From Streptomyces pactum (GTDB lineage Bacteria > Actinomycetota > Actinomycetes > Streptomycetales > Streptomycetaceae): a stretch of DNA of 64,000 nt. Numbering within the stretch: position 1 is the stretch's first letter; each line of letters starts with the position of its first letter. The stretch is from positions 5,721,501 to 5,785,500 of the forward strand of contig NZ_CP019724.1 in NCBI RefSeq assembly GCF_002005225.1, given 5' to 3'. The notes beneath the pieces are model-generated. The model was given only the letters and a program-made list of their open reading frames with translations. It was not told where the DNA came from and did not search any database. Below, piece by piece: positions 1-9,121 of this stretch. Made by a program: the position numbers and the translations under genes.

Positions 1-3000
1 TGTTCCAGGCGCCCGTGTTCGCCGAGCCGCAGTTCCAGACGCCCGAGCGGGCCGCCGCAGAGGCCGCCGCCGAGGCGGCCGGGCCCGAACCGGCGCAGGC
101 GCCGGAGGAGGCCGAGGAGCTTACGGAGGAGCAGCCCGCCGGGTCGCGCCGCCGCCGCAAGCGCCGGGGTGCCGCCGAGGAGGCCGCCGAGGAGCGGACC
201 ACCGCCGCCGCGAAGCAGGAGCGGGAGCAGGAGCGGGAGCAGGAGGCGCCGGAGGCCGAGACCGACGCCGACACGGACGCGGACGAGTCCGGCGAGGACC
301 ACGACGACGCCGAGGGCTCCGAGGAGGCCGGTTCGCGCCGACGCCGTCGCCGGGGCGGCCGGCGCCGTCGCCGGGGCGATGCCGCCGACGGCGACGCCGG
401 TGAGTCCGCCGACGGCGACACCGAGGACACCGCCGCCGAACAGGCCGCCCGGGCCGATCAGGACGCTGCGGACACCGCCGAGCAGGCCGAGGAGGACGCC
501 GAGGAGAGCGAGGACGCCTCCGGGGAGGGCGGTGGCTCCAGCAGCAGCCGTCGCCGTCGTCGCCGTCGTCGCCGTGCCGGGGACGGCTCCGGTGAGGCCG
601 AGTCGTCCGCCGACGACCCCGAGCGCACCGTCGTCAAGGTCCGCGAGCCCCGGCCCCAGCGGGAAAAGGGTGCCGAGCCGTCCGACGAGGTGCAGTCCAT
701 CAAGGGCTCGACTCGCCTGGAGGCCAAGAAGCAGCGCCGCCGGGAAGGCCGCGAGCAGGGTCGCCGGCGCGTCCCGATCATCACCGAGGCGGAGTTCCTG
801 GCCCGCCGCGAGGCCGTCGAGCGGGTCATGGTCGTCCGTCAGCACGGCGAGCGCACTCAGATCGGCGTCCTGGAGGACGGCGTGCTCGTCGAGCACTACG
901 TCAACAAGGAGCAGGCGACCTCGTACGTCGGCAACGTCTACCTCGGCAAGGTGCAGAACGTGCTGCCGTCGATGGAGGCCGCCTTCATCGACATCGGCAA
1001 GGGTCGCAACGCCGTCCTGTACGCCGGTGAGGTCAACTTCGAGGCCCTCGGCATGTCCGGCGGGCCGCGCCGCATCGAGTCCGCCCTCAAGTCCGGCCAG
1101 TCGGTCCTGGTGCAGGTCACCAAGGACCCGATCGGCCACAAGGGCGCCCGTCTGACCAGTCAGGTCTCGCTGCCCGGCCGCTACCTGGTCTACGTGCCCG
1201 AGGGCTCGATGACCGGCATCAGCCGCAAGCTGCCCGACACCGAGCGGTCCCGGCTGAAGACCATCCTCAAGAAGATCGTCCCCGAGGACGCGGGCGTCAT
1301 CGTGCGCACCGCCGCGGAGGGCGCGAGCGAGGACGAGCTGCGCCGCGACGTCGAGCGGCTCCAGGGGCAGTGGGAGGAGATCCGGAAGAAGGCCAAGAGC
1401 GGCGGCAGTTCGAACGCGCCCACGCTGCTCTACGGCGAGCCGGACATGACCGTCCGGGTCGTGCGCGACATCTTCAACGAGGACTTCACCAAGGTCGTCG
1501 TCAGCGGTGACGAGGCCTGGCAGACCATCCACGGCTACGTGGCCCACGTGGCGCCGGACCTCGCCGACCGGCTGTCCAAGTGGACCAGCGAGGTCGACGT
1601 CTTCGCCACGTACCGGATCGACGAGCAGCTCGCCAAGGCGCTGGACCGCAAGGTCTGGCTGCCCAGCGGTGGTTCGCTGGTGATCGACCGGACCGAGGCG
1701 ATGGTCGTCATCGACGTCAACACCGGCAAGTTCACCGGTCAGGGCGGCAACCTCGAGGAGACGGTCACCAGGAACAACCTGGAGGCGGCCGAGGAGATCG
1801 TGCGCCAGCTCAGGCTGCGCGACCTCGGCGGCATCATCGTCATCGACTTCATCGACATGGTCCTGGAGTCCAACCGGGACCTGGTGCTGCGGCGCCTGCT
1901 GGAGTGCCTGGGCCGGGACCGTACGAAGCACCAGGTCGCCGAGGTGACCTCGCTGGGGCTCGTGCAGATGACGCGGAAGCGGGTCGGGCAGGGGCTGCTG
2001 GAGTCGTTCTCCGAGACCTGCGTCCACTGCAACGGCCGTGGCGTCATCGTCCACCTGGACCAGCCGACCGCCGCCGCCGGCGGCGGCGGTGGCAAGCGCC
2101 GCAAGCGGGCGCGGGCCGGCGGTGAGCAGCCGCACGAGCACGAGGCCGTGGCCGGTGTCGAGACCGGTGTGACCGCGGAGCAGGAGGCGGAGGCCGAGTC
2201 CGAGGTCGCCGCCGAGGTGGCCGAGCCGGTCGCCCTCCCGGCGCCCGACTTCAGCGCGGACGAGGAGCTGTACAGCAGCGCCGCCGAGGCCGAGGCGGCC
2301 GCCACGCGCGGTCGCGGACGGCGCCGTGCGAGCCGGCGGGCGTCGGCCCCGGCGGGTGCCCCGAAGGCCGCCAAGGGCGAGTCCCGGCACGCCGGGGTCC
2401 CGACCGCGCAGGACGTCACGGTCGAGGAGGAGGTCGAGCGTCCGGTGCGGCGGGAGCCCGCCGCCGAGGTGCTGGCCGAGCCCGCCGCCGTCGAGGACGC
2501 CGTCTCCGGCGCCCCGGCCCCGGCACTCACGGAGGCACCGGCCGCCGAGGCACCGGCCGCCGCCGAGGCACCGGCCGCCGAGGAGGCCGCGCCCAAGGGC
2601 CGTACGCGCCGTCGGGCCACCCGGAAGGTGTCCGCACCGGCCGGTGCGCCCGCGGGCGCCGAGGCCGCCGTGCTGACGGTCCCGGAGACCGCTCAGCCGG
2701 AGCAGGCCGAGCAGGCCGCGCAGGTGACGGAGGCCCCCGTGGCCGCCGAGGCCGCCGCGGAGCCGTCCGGTACGGCCGCCGAGTCCGCCGCCCCGGCCCG
2801 TCCGCGGCGCCGGGCCGTGCGCAAGCCCACCACGTCCACCGCGTCCGAGGAGGCGGCCGTCATGGTCGTCCCGTCGGCCCCGGCGGAGGACGCGGCCGAG
2901 CAGGCCGCGGCCGCGGAGGCACCCGAGGCGGACGCCGCCGAGGAGGCCGCCCCGGCCAAGAAGGCGGCGGCCCGCAAGACGGCCAAGAAGGCGACGGCGA

Positions 3001-3185
3001 AGAAGGCCGCCACCAAGAAGACCGCGGCCAAGAAGACGACGACCGCGAAGAAGGCCACGGCCAAGAAGGCGGCCAAGACGACGACCGCCAAGAAGGCCAC
3101 GGCCAAGAAGACGGCGTCGAAGAAGACCGCGGCGGCTGCCCAGCAGACGTCGTCCTCGGTCACGGCCGCCACCGACGAGGGCTGA
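1..3185 (+). CDS. rne: Ribonuclease E/G, 5' end outside window
   Basis: Endoribonuclease of the RNase E/G family, which processes rRNA and turns over mRNA. The frame is open from base 3, so the true start lies upstream; about 1060 residues are visible. The order is an acidic, arginine-patched disordered region (bases 15-750, with runs of 8-9 Arg), an S1-like RNA-binding region (about 830-1170), and the catalytic DNase-I-like core with the Asp motifs VIDVNTG (about 1705-1730) and IVIDFIDM (about 1835-1860). A zinc-link motif CVHCNGRG follows near 2020. The C-terminus is disordered and ends in a Lys/Ala-rich tail resembling histone H1 (about 2955-3140). A central core flanked by disordered arms fits the long Streptomyces RNase E (RNase ES). 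A strong hairpin follows the stop codon, so the gene ends its transcription unit. Confidence 0.95.
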   Translation, partial: FQAPVFAEPQFQTPERAAAEAAAEAAGPEPAQAPEEAEELTEEQPAGSRRRRKRRGAAEEAAEERTTAAAKQEREQEREQEAPEAETDADTDADESGEDHDDAEGSEEAGSRRRRRRGGRRRRRGDAADGDAGESADGDTEDTAAEQAARADQDAADTAEQAEEDAEESEDASGEGGGSSSSRRRRRRRRRAGDGSGEAESSADDPERTVVKVREPRPQREKGAEPSDEVQSIKGSTRLEAKKQRRREGREQGRRRVPIITEAEFLARREAVERVMVVRQHGERTQIGVLEDGVLVEHYVNKEQATSYVGNVYLGKVQNVLPSMEAAFIDIGKGRNAVLYAGEVNFEALGMSGGPRRIESALKSGQSVLVQVTKDPIGHKGARLTSQVSLPGRYLVYVPEGSMTGISRKLPDTERSRLKTILKKIVPEDAGVIVRTAAEGASEDELRRDVERLQGQWEEIRKKAKSGGSSNAPTLLYGEPDMTVRVVRDIFNEDFTKVVVSGDEAWQTIHGYVAHVAPDLADRLSKWTSEVDVFATYRIDEQLAKALDRKVWLPSGGSLVIDRTEAMVVIDVNTGKFTGQGGNLEETVTRNNLEAAEEIVRQLRLRDLGGIIVIDFIDMVLESNRDLVLRRLLECLGRDRTKHQVAEVTSLGLVQMTRKRVGQGLLESFSETCVHCNGRGVIVHLDQPTAAAGGGGGKRRKRARAGGEQPHEHEAVAGVETGVTAEQEAEAESEVAAEVAEPVALPAPDFSADEELYSSAAEAEAAATRGRGRRRASRRASAPAGAPKAAKGESRHAGVPTAQDVTVEEEVERPVRREPAAEVLAEPAAVEDAVSGAPAPALTEAPAAEAPAAAEAPAAEEAAPKGRTRRRATRKVSAPAGAPAGAEAAVLTVPETAQPEQAEQAAQVTEAPVAAEAAAEPSGTAAESAAPARPRRRAVRKPTTSTASEEAAVMVVPSAPAEDAAEQAAAAEAPEADAAEEAAPAKKAAARKTAKKATAKKAATKKTAAKKTTTAKKATAKKAAKTTTAKKATAKKTASKKTAAAAQQTSSSVTAATDEG

Positions 3186-3206
3186 TCCGGCCGCCAGTCG
3201 AAGAAC

Positions 3207-3262
3207 GTGTGGCCCTGTCCGGTCCGGAATCCGCTCGGAGTCCGTCCGGACAGGGCCACACG
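3207..3262 (+). terminator. Strong hairpin terminator after rne
   Basis: Perfect 16-bp inverted repeat: left arm 3207-3222 (GTGTGGCCCTGTCCGG), right arm 3246-3261, extendable by one pair, with a 23-nt loop. It starts 21 bp after the rne stop. There is no long U-tract, which is usual for Streptomyces terminators. Confidence 0.85.
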
Positions 3263-3377
3263 ACGTTTCCCCGGGCGTCCGCGGGCGCATCATCACCGGA
3301 AGCCGTGCCACCGACCCGTGCCCGTAGCCGCTCCCGTCCCCGTCCCCGTCCCCGTCCCCGCGAGGAGAGAAGATCAC

Positions 3378-4439
3378 GTGCCGGTACTGACGAGGCTCAT
3401 CCCCTCGCCGCTCGTAGTGGACATCCGTCCGGGCGCGCTGGACGACCTGGCGAGTGTCCTCGCGGACCAGCGGATCTCCCAGTCCGGGAAGCTCGCCGTG
3501 GCGATCAGCGACGGCTCGGGGGCACGGCTGCGCCGGAGACTGGCACCGTCCCTGCCCGGCGCCGACTGGTTCGAGGTCGGCGGCGGCACGATCGACGACG
3601 CGGTGCGGCTGGCGGACGGCATGAAGGCGAGCCGCTACGACGCGGTGGTCGGTCTCGGCGGCGGCAAGGTCATCGACTGCGCCAAGTTCGCCGCGGCCCG
3701 CGTCGGCCTGCCCATGGTCGCCGTGGCCACCAACCTCTCCCACGACGGCATCTGCTCGCCGGTGTCGATACTGGACAACGACGCGGGCCGCGGTTCGTAC
3801 GGCGTGCCGACGCCCATCGCGCTCGTCGTCGACCTCGCGGTGATCCGCGAGGCGCCGATCCGTTTCGTGCGCTCCGGGATCGGTGACGCCGTCTCCAACA
3901 TCTCCGCGGTCGCCGACTGGGAGCTGGCCCACCGGGTCAACGGCGAGAAGGTCGACGGCCTCGCCGCCGCCCTGGCCCGGCAGGCCGGTGAGGCGGTACT
4001 GCGCCATCCCGGCGGCTGCGGCGACGACGGGTTCCTGACCGTGCTGACCGAGGGCCTGGTGCTGTCCGGCATCGCGATGTCGATCGCCGGGCACACCCGC
4101 CCCTCGTCCGGCGCCTGCCACGAGATCAGCCACGCGCTCGACCTGCTGTATCCCCGGCGCGCGGCCAGCCACGGTGAGCAGGTGGGCATCGGCGCGGCCT
4201 TCGCGACGTATCTGCGCGGCGACCGCGAGGGCGCCCTGCTGATGGCCGCGACGCTGCGCCGGCACGGGCTGCCGGTGGTGGCCGGGGAGATCGGGTTCGC
4301 AGACGACGAGTTCGTGCGGGCCGTGGAGTTCGCCCCGCAGACCCGGCCGGGCCGGTACACGGTCCTGGAGCATCTCGACCTGTCGCCGGCGCGGACCGGG
4401 GAGGCGTACGCCGAGTACGCCGCGGCGGTCGCCGGCTGA
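3378..4439 (+). CDS. sn-glycerol-1-phosphate dehydrogenase-like (iron-containing ADH superfamily)
   Basis: 353-residue NAD(P)-dependent dehydrogenase of the iron-containing alcohol dehydrogenase / glycerol-1-phosphate dehydrogenase superfamily. Visible motifs are the nucleotide-binding [15 protein letters not shown] and the metal-ligand segments [19 protein letters not shown] and SHGEQVGIG. Start GTG 3378 was chosen because a purine-rich RBS (gaggaga, 3362-3368) precedes it; the frame is open further upstream but enters the terminator hairpin. The gene stands alone between the rne terminator and the rplU promoter. Archaeal enzymes of this family set lipid stereochemistry. The substrate here cannot be read from sequence; dihydroxyacetone phosphate or another keto-phosphate is an inference from the family. 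Confidence 0.8.
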   Translation: MPVLTRLIPSPLVVDIRPGALDDLASVLADQRISQSGKLAVAISDGSGARLRRRLAPSLPGADWFEVGGGTIDDAVRLADGMKASRYDAVVGLGGGKVIDCAKFAAARVGLPMVAVATNLSHDGICSPVSILDNDAGRGSYGVPTPIALVVDLAVIREAPIRFVRSGIGDAVSNISAVADWELAHRVNGEKVDGLAAALARQAGEAVLRHPGGCGDDGFLTVLTEGLVLSGIAMSIAGHTRPSSGACHEISHALDLLYPRRAASHGEQVGIGAAFATYLRGDREGALLMAATLRRHGLPVVAGEIGFADDEFVRAVEFAPQTRPGRYTVLEHLDLSPARTGEAYAEYAAAVAG

Positions 4440-4467
4440 GCGGCGGCCGGGGCGCCCGGGGCCCGGT

Positions 4468-4496
4468 TTGACCCCTGTCGTGCGGCCCCGTAATCT
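4468..4496 (+). promoter_or_regulatory. Vegetative promoter of rplU-rpmA
   Basis: -35 TTGACC (4468-4473) and -10 TAATCT (4491-4496) separated by 17 bp, a near-consensus match to HrdB-type promoters. It lies about 160 bp upstream of rplU. The intervening leader has GC-rich inverted repeats (GGGCCC/GGGCCC near 4557-4576) and may be a regulated 5' UTR, but no known leader motif was recognised. Confidence 0.7.
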
Positions 4497-4653
4497 TGAG
4501 CGTCGGCGTGTCGACTGACGCGTCACATCCCCGTAAACCTCTTTCCTTCCGGGTGCGGGCCCTGACGGGCCCCGGCCGGGAGAGGCTGTCCGCGTGTTCA
4601 CCGGGCGGCTGGACTGCGGGGGTGCCGTTCCCGAGCGAGAGAGTGAGATCCGC

Positions 4654-4974
4654 GTGTACGCCATCGTGCGCAGCGGTGGTCGCCAGCACAAGGTTGCTGT
4701 CGGCGACATCGTTGAGGTTGACAAGATTTCCACCGCCCAGGTCGGCGACACGGTCGAGCTCTCGACCCTGCTCGTCGTTGACGGCGACGCTGTGACCAGC
4801 GACCCGTGGGTGCTGGCCGGCATCAAGGTCCAGGCCGAGGTCGTGGACCACCACAAGGGCCAGAAGATCGACATTCTGCGCTACAAGAACAAGACCGGCT
4901 ACCGCCGTCGTCAGGGCCACCGCCAGCAGTACACGGCGATCAAGGTCACTGAGATCCCCGCGGCCGCGAAGTAA
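4654..4974 (+). CDS. rplU: 50S ribosomal protein L21
   Basis: Large-subunit ribosomal protein L21, 106 residues, beginning [20 protein letters not shown], the typical N-terminus of the family. GTG 4654 is chosen because the homologous region begins there; the frame is open to 4594 without family similarity. The C-terminal [18 protein letters not shown] segment is the conserved rRNA-binding part. It is followed after 14 bp by rpmA and then obgE, the standard actinobacterial order, with transcription most likely from the promoter near 4468-4496. Confidence 0.98.
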   Translation: MYAIVRSGGRQHKVAVGDIVEVDKISTAQVGDTVELSTLLVVDGDAVTSDPWVLAGIKVQAEVVDHHKGQKIDILRYKNKTGYRRRQGHRQQYTAIKVTEIPAAAK

Positions 4975-4988
4975 GGGACTGAGAACAG

Positions 4989-5243
4989 ATGGCACACAAG
5001 AAGGGCGCATCGTCCACTCGGAACGGTCGCGACTCCAATGCCCAGCGGCTCGGCGTGAAGCGCTTCGGCGGTCAGGCCGTCAACGCGGGTGAGATCCTGG
5101 TCCGCCAGCGCGGCACCCACTTCCACCCGGGCGCGGGCGTCGGCCGTGGCGGCGACGACACGCTGTTCGCGCTGCAGGCCGGTGCGGTGCAGTTCGGCAC
5201 CCACCGTGGCCGCAAGGTCGTGAACATCGTTCCGGTCGCCTGA
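4989..5243 (+). CDS. rpmA: 50S ribosomal protein L27
   Basis: 84-residue ribosomal protein L27 starting [19 protein letters not shown], with the flexible N-terminal tail that reaches the peptidyl-transferase centre. There is no N-terminal prosequence of the kind cleaved in Firmicutes: the protein begins directly with the mature-type MAHKKG. It lies 14 bp after rplU and is presumably co-transcribed with it. A hairpin follows in the spacer before obgE. Confidence 0.98.
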   Translation: MAHKKGASSTRNGRDSNAQRLGVKRFGGQAVNAGEILVRQRGTHFHPGAGVGRGGDDTLFALQAGAVQFGTHRGRKVVNIVPVA

Positions 5244-5258
5244 TCGGGAACTTTCGCG

Positions 5259-5297
5259 AGGCGGGCCTCACTTCCCCCAGGGGAAGCGGGTCCGCCT
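5259..5297 (+). terminator. Hairpin between rpmA and obgE
   Basis: Inner stem CTTCCCC (5271-5277) / GGGGAAG (5280-5286), extended by GGCGG / CCGCC pairing on the outside, starting 15 bp after the rpmA stop. It is likely an attenuating or full terminator that uncouples obgE from the ribosomal protein genes. Confidence 0.6.
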
Positions 5298-5360
5298 TTC
5301 GCGTGTTACCCAAGAGACATCCCCGTAGTAAGTAGTAACCGGTAACTGGAGGCACATCCC

Positions 5361-6797
5361 ATGACCACCTTCGTGGACCGCGTCGAGCTGCACGTCGCCG
5401 CGGGTAACGGAGGCCACGGCTGTGCCTCCGTCCACCGTGAGAAGTTCAAGCCGCTCGGCGGCCCGGACGGCGGCAACGGCGGCCGGGGCGGCGACGTGAT
5501 CCTCACCGTCGACCAGTCGGTGACCACGCTCCTCGAGTACCACCACTCCCCGCACCGCAAGGCCACCAACGGCAAGCCCGGCGAGGGCGGCAACCGCTCC
5601 GGCAAGGACGGCCAGGACCTGGTCCTGCCCGTGCCCGACGGCACCGTGGTCCTCGACAAGGAGGGCAACGTCCTGGCCGACCTGGTCGGTCACGGCACCT
5701 CCTACGTCGCCGCGCAGGGCGGCCGGGGCGGCCTCGGCAACGCGGCGCTGGCCTCCGCTCGGCGCAAGGCGCCCGGCTTCGCGCTGCTGGGCGAGCCCGG
5801 CGACCTCCAGGACATCCACCTGGAGCTGAAGACGGTCGCCGACGTGGCCCTGGTCGGCTACCCGAGCGCCGGCAAGTCCTCGCTGATCTCCGTGCTGAGC
5901 GCTGCCAAGCCGAAGATCGCCGACTACCCCTTCACGACGCTCGTGCCGAACCTGGGCGTGGTGACGGCGGGCGAGACCGTCTACACCGTCGCGGACGTCC
6001 CCGGTCTCATCCCCGGCGCCAGCCAGGGCAAGGGCCTCGGCCTGGAGTTCCTGCGGCACGTGGAGCGGTGCAGCGTGCTGGTGCACGTCCTGGACACGGC
6101 GACGCTGGAGTCCGAGCGCGACCCGGTCTCCGACCTGGACATCATCGAGGCCGAGCTCAGCGAGTACGGCGGGCTGGACAACCGGCCCCGGATCGTCGTC
6201 CTCAACAAGATCGACGTGCCCGACGGCAAGGACCTCGCCGAGATGGTCCGGCCGGACCTGGAGGCGCGCGGCTACCGCGTCTTCGAGGTGTCCGCGGTGG
6301 CCCACATGGGGCTGAAGGAGCTGTCCTTCGCGCTGGCCGAGCTGGTGGGCAGCGCGCGCGCCGCCCGGCCCAAGGAGGAGGCCACGCGGATCGTCATCCG
6401 GCCCAAGGCCGTGGACGACGCGGGCTTCACCGTCACCCGCGAGGAGGACGGCCTGTTCCGGGTGCGCGGCGAGAAGCCCGAACGCTGGGTGCGCCAGACC
6501 GACTTCAACAACGACGAGGCCGTCGGCTACCTCTCCGACCGGCTCAACCGCCTCGGTGTCGAGGAGCGGTTGATGAAGGCGGGCGCCCGCAACGGCGACG
6601 GCGTGGCCATCGGCCCCGAGGACAACGCGGTCGTCTTCGACTGGGAGCCGTCGGTGACGGCCGGCGCCGAGATGCTCGGTCGCCGCGGTGAGGACCACCG
6701 CTTCGAGGCACCCCGCCCGGCCGCCCAGCGCCGCCGCGACCGGGACGCCGAACGCGACGAGGCGGAGCGGGAGTTCGACGGCTTCGAGCCGTTCTAG
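5361..6797 (+). CDS. obgE: Obg family GTPase (CgtA)
   Basis: 478-residue essential GTPase linked to 50S ribosome assembly and, in Streptomyces, to the onset of differentiation. The glycine-rich Obg fold occupies residues 1-158 ([19 protein letters not shown]). The G domain follows with G1 GYPSAGKSS, switch [11 protein letters not shown]4 NKID and G5 SAVAHMG. The C-terminal OCT domain is at about residues 345-425, then a charged tail that is usual in actinobacteria. ATG 5361 is preceded by CTGGAGG. The gene sits downstream of rpmA as in most bacteria. Confidence 0.97.
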   Translation: MTTFVDRVELHVAAGNGGHGCASVHREKFKPLGGPDGGNGGRGGDVILTVDQSVTTLLEYHHSPHRKATNGKPGEGGNRSGKDGQDLVLPVPDGTVVLDKEGNVLADLVGHGTSYVAAQGGRGGLGNAALASARRKAPGFALLGEPGDLQDIHLELKTVADVALVGYPSAGKSSLISVLSAAKPKIADYPFTTLVPNLGVVTAGETVYTVADVPGLIPGASQGKGLGLEFLRHVERCSVLVHVLDTATLESERDPVSDLDIIEAELSEYGGLDNRPRIVVLNKIDVPDGKDLAEMVRPDLEARGYRVFEVSAVAHMGLKELSFALAELVGSARAARPKEEATRIVIRPKAVDDAGFTVTREEDGLFRVRGEKPERWVRQTDFNNDEAVGYLSDRLNRLGVEERLMKAGARNGDGVAIGPEDNAVVFDWEPSVTAGAEMLGRRGEDHRFEAPRPAAQRRRDRDAERDEAEREFDGFEPF

Positions 6798-6829
6798 GCT
6801 CCCACCCGGCCCCATGGGCACGGCCTGGT

Positions 6830-6860
6830 CCTGCGGGCGGCGCAGATCGCCGCCCGCAGG
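6830..6860 (+). terminator. Hairpin terminator after obgE
   Basis: Perfect 13-bp arms (CCTGCGGGCGGCG 6830-6842 and its complement 6848-6860) with a 5-nt loop, 33 bp after the obgE stop codon. Confidence 0.8.
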
Positions 6861-7002
6861 GTTACACAGGTGTGTCGAGGCTGTGATCTGCTGTCGAACA
6901 TCAATGTGTACTTTGTGAGGAGGATGTGGCCACAGCTATGTGGCCAGGGTGGGGGGAGCGGACTGACCAGCCGTTTCCCGAAAAGCAGAGAGAAGCCGCC
7001 AA

Positions 7003-9042
7003 GTGAAGATCGCATTTCTCGTCCGGGACCTCTGCCACATGGGGGGCGTGGTCAGCGCGACGCAGAACCTCGCGGGGGCGCTCGCCGAGCGGCACGACGT
7101 CGAGATCGTGGCCCTGCGCAAGGTGCGGGACGAGTCGTACTTCCCGCTGGACCCGCGCGTGTCCGTCCGGGTGCTCAGCGACATGCGTCCGCACTCGCCG
7201 GTCTCCGACGTGGACGACCCGCTGTCCGGCAAGTTCCCCCTGATCTACCCGCTCAACACCGGTGCCAAGACGCCGGTGGTGAGCAGGCTCGCCGAGCTCA
7301 GGCTCCTGGAGTACCTCGACACCACCGACGCCGACGTGGTCGTCAGCTCCAGCCCGCGGAACACGATCATGCTGGCGCAGGCGCGCGGTGACTACCTGAA
7401 GGTCACCCAGGAACACTCGATGCCCGCCATCTACGCCACGGACATCAAGGAACGCCTCTTCCCCGCCTACCGGTCCCTGGACGCCCTCACGGCGCTCACG
7501 CCGGAAGAGGTCGCGGCCATCGGCAAGCAGGTGCCCGCGGTGCGCAACCGCCTCGCGGTGATGCCCAACTGCGTACCCGCCTCCACCGTCAGAGCCACCG
7601 GCACCAACAAGGTCGTGGTCTCGGCCGGGCACCTGACCGGCAACAAGAACCACGCCCTCCTGATCGAGGCCTTCGCCAAGGTCCACGCCGTGGCCCCCGA
7701 CTGGACGCTGCGCATCTACGGCCACGGCGCCGAGAAGAACAAGCTGCGCGCCCGCGTCGAGGAACTGGGGCTGTCCAACAGCATCCTGCTGATGGGCCAG
7801 ACCTCGCCGGTCACCCCGGAGTTCGGCAAGGGCTCGATCTTCGTCCTGCCCTCCAAGCGCGAGGCGTTCGGCAACGTCATCGTCGAGGCGATGGCCGCCG
7901 GGCTGCCGGTCGTCGCCACGGACGCCGACCACGGGCCGCGCAACATCCTCACCGACGGCGAGGACGGGCTGATCGTCCCGCGCGACGACGTGGACGCCAT
8001 GGCCGAGGCGATCCGGAGCCTGGTCCAGGACGACGGGCTGCGGCTGAAGATGGCCGCCGCCGGCCTCCGCAACGCCGAGCGCTTCCACGAGCGGGCGAGC
8101 CGCGAACGCTTCGAGGCCATCATCGAGGAGGCCCTCGCCCGCAAGGAGCTGCCCCGGCACGCCACGGCCCGCGTCGACCGGGAGGGTTCCGTCCACGTCC
8201 GGGTGGGCGCCCTGCCGCCGAGCGCCGGGCAGGCCGACCTCGTACTGCGCAAGGGCGCCGCCGCCGCCGAGGAGCACCGCTTCCCGTTCTCCGCCGAGGG
8301 CGACGCCGTCGTGCCCTGGGACGCCGGGCTGCCGCACGGCACCTGGGAGCTGACCCTGGCCACCCGTGAGGGCGAGCGCGAGGTGGCGCTCGGCACCGAC
8401 GGCTACGGCTGCGACACCCGGGACCTGCTCGCCGTGGAGCTGCCGCGCCCGCAGGGGCCGTCCCTGGCGGTGCTGCTGCCGCACATGCACGAGGACGGCG
8501 GGCTGCGGCTGCGCAGCGCGCTGCGCGACGTGCACGCCGAGGTCGGCCCGGTCAGGGTCGACGAGCGGACCATCGCCGTGCGCGCCGAGCTGTGGGGTGC
8601 CCGGCCGGCCGCGGGCGCCGTCGTGGAAGCCGTGCACCGCCGGGACAAGGAGCGGGTGCTGACCTTCCCGCTGCGCGACGAGGGGGACGGCCGGGTGGCG
8701 GTGGACGTCGACTGCGCCGCGCTGGTGCGCGAGCACACCGACGCCGACGACAAGGAAGTCATCTGGGACTTCTCGCTGCGCCCGGAGCCCGGCGCGCCCC
8801 GGGTGCAGCTGGCCAAGCTCGCCACCGACGTGCTGGCGCCGATCAACGTGTTCACCTTCCCGCGCCCGGTGGTCGGCGAGACCGTGGCGGCGGGGCCGAC
8901 CGTGCTGACCCGGGCGGTGCGCAAGTCGCGCCGGGCGCTCGGCCAGACGCCCGATCCGCTGCCGCCCACCCGCCGGCGTACGGAACTGCGGCCCTACTTC
9001 ACCGCCGCGTGCCAGTTCGCGGTGAAGACCGTGCGGCTCTGA
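7003..9042 (+). CDS. Glycosyltransferase, GT-B fold family 4 type, with C-terminal beta domain
   Basis: 679 residues, cytoplasmic. The N-terminal ~390 residues form a retaining GT-B glycosyltransferase: MKIAFLVRDLCHMGGV at the start and the donor-binding segment SKREAFGNVIVEAMAAG with the E-x7-E signature near residues 288-296. This resembles enzymes that glucosylate teichoic acids or poly(glycerol phosphate). The remaining ~280 residues have no motif I recognise and look beta-rich. GTG 7003 is preceded by a purine-rich stretch (agagagaag). It converges on two minus-strand genes with TagF-like domains, which suggests a common role in a wall glycopolymer. Donor and acceptor sugars are unknown. 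Confidence 0.85.
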   Translation: MKIAFLVRDLCHMGGVVSATQNLAGALAERHDVEIVALRKVRDESYFPLDPRVSVRVLSDMRPHSPVSDVDDPLSGKFPLIYPLNTGAKTPVVSRLAELRLLEYLDTTDADVVVSSSPRNTIMLAQARGDYLKVTQEHSMPAIYATDIKERLFPAYRSLDALTALTPEEVAAIGKQVPAVRNRLAVMPNCVPASTVRATGTNKVVVSAGHLTGNKNHALLIEAFAKVHAVAPDWTLRIYGHGAEKNKLRARVEELGLSNSILLMGQTSPVTPEFGKGSIFVLPSKREAFGNVIVEAMAAGLPVVATDADHGPRNILTDGEDGLIVPRDDVDAMAEAIRSLVQDDGLRLKMAAAGLRNAERFHERASRERFEAIIEEALARKELPRHATARVDREGSVHVRVGALPPSAGQADLVLRKGAAAAEEHRFPFSAEGDAVVPWDAGLPHGTWELTLATREGEREVALGTDGYGCDTRDLLAVELPRPQGPSLAVLLPHMHEDGGLRLRSALRDVHAEVGPVRVDERTIAVRAELWGARPAAGAVVEAVHRRDKERVLTFPLRDEGDGRVAVDVDCAALVREHTDADDKEVIWDFSLRPEPGAPRVQLAKLATDVLAPINVFTFPRPVVGETVAAGPTVLTRAVRKSRRALGQTPDPLPPTRRRTELRPYFTAACQFAVKTVRL

Positions 9043-9053
9043 CCGCGGGTACA

Positions 9054-9114
9054 ACGGCGTAAGAGGGCGGGGCCCGCAGGAGGATCTCCTGCGGGCCCCG
9101 CCCTCTTACGCCGT
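9054..9114. terminator. Perfect bidirectional terminator
   Basis: Perfect inverted repeat with 29-bp arms (9054-9082 and 9086-9114) and a 3-nt loop, beginning 12 bp after the stop of the plus-strand glycosyltransferase gene and ending 8 bp before the end of the convergent minus-strand gene. It should stop transcription from both sides. Confidence 0.9.
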
Positions 9115-9121
9115 GCGCCGC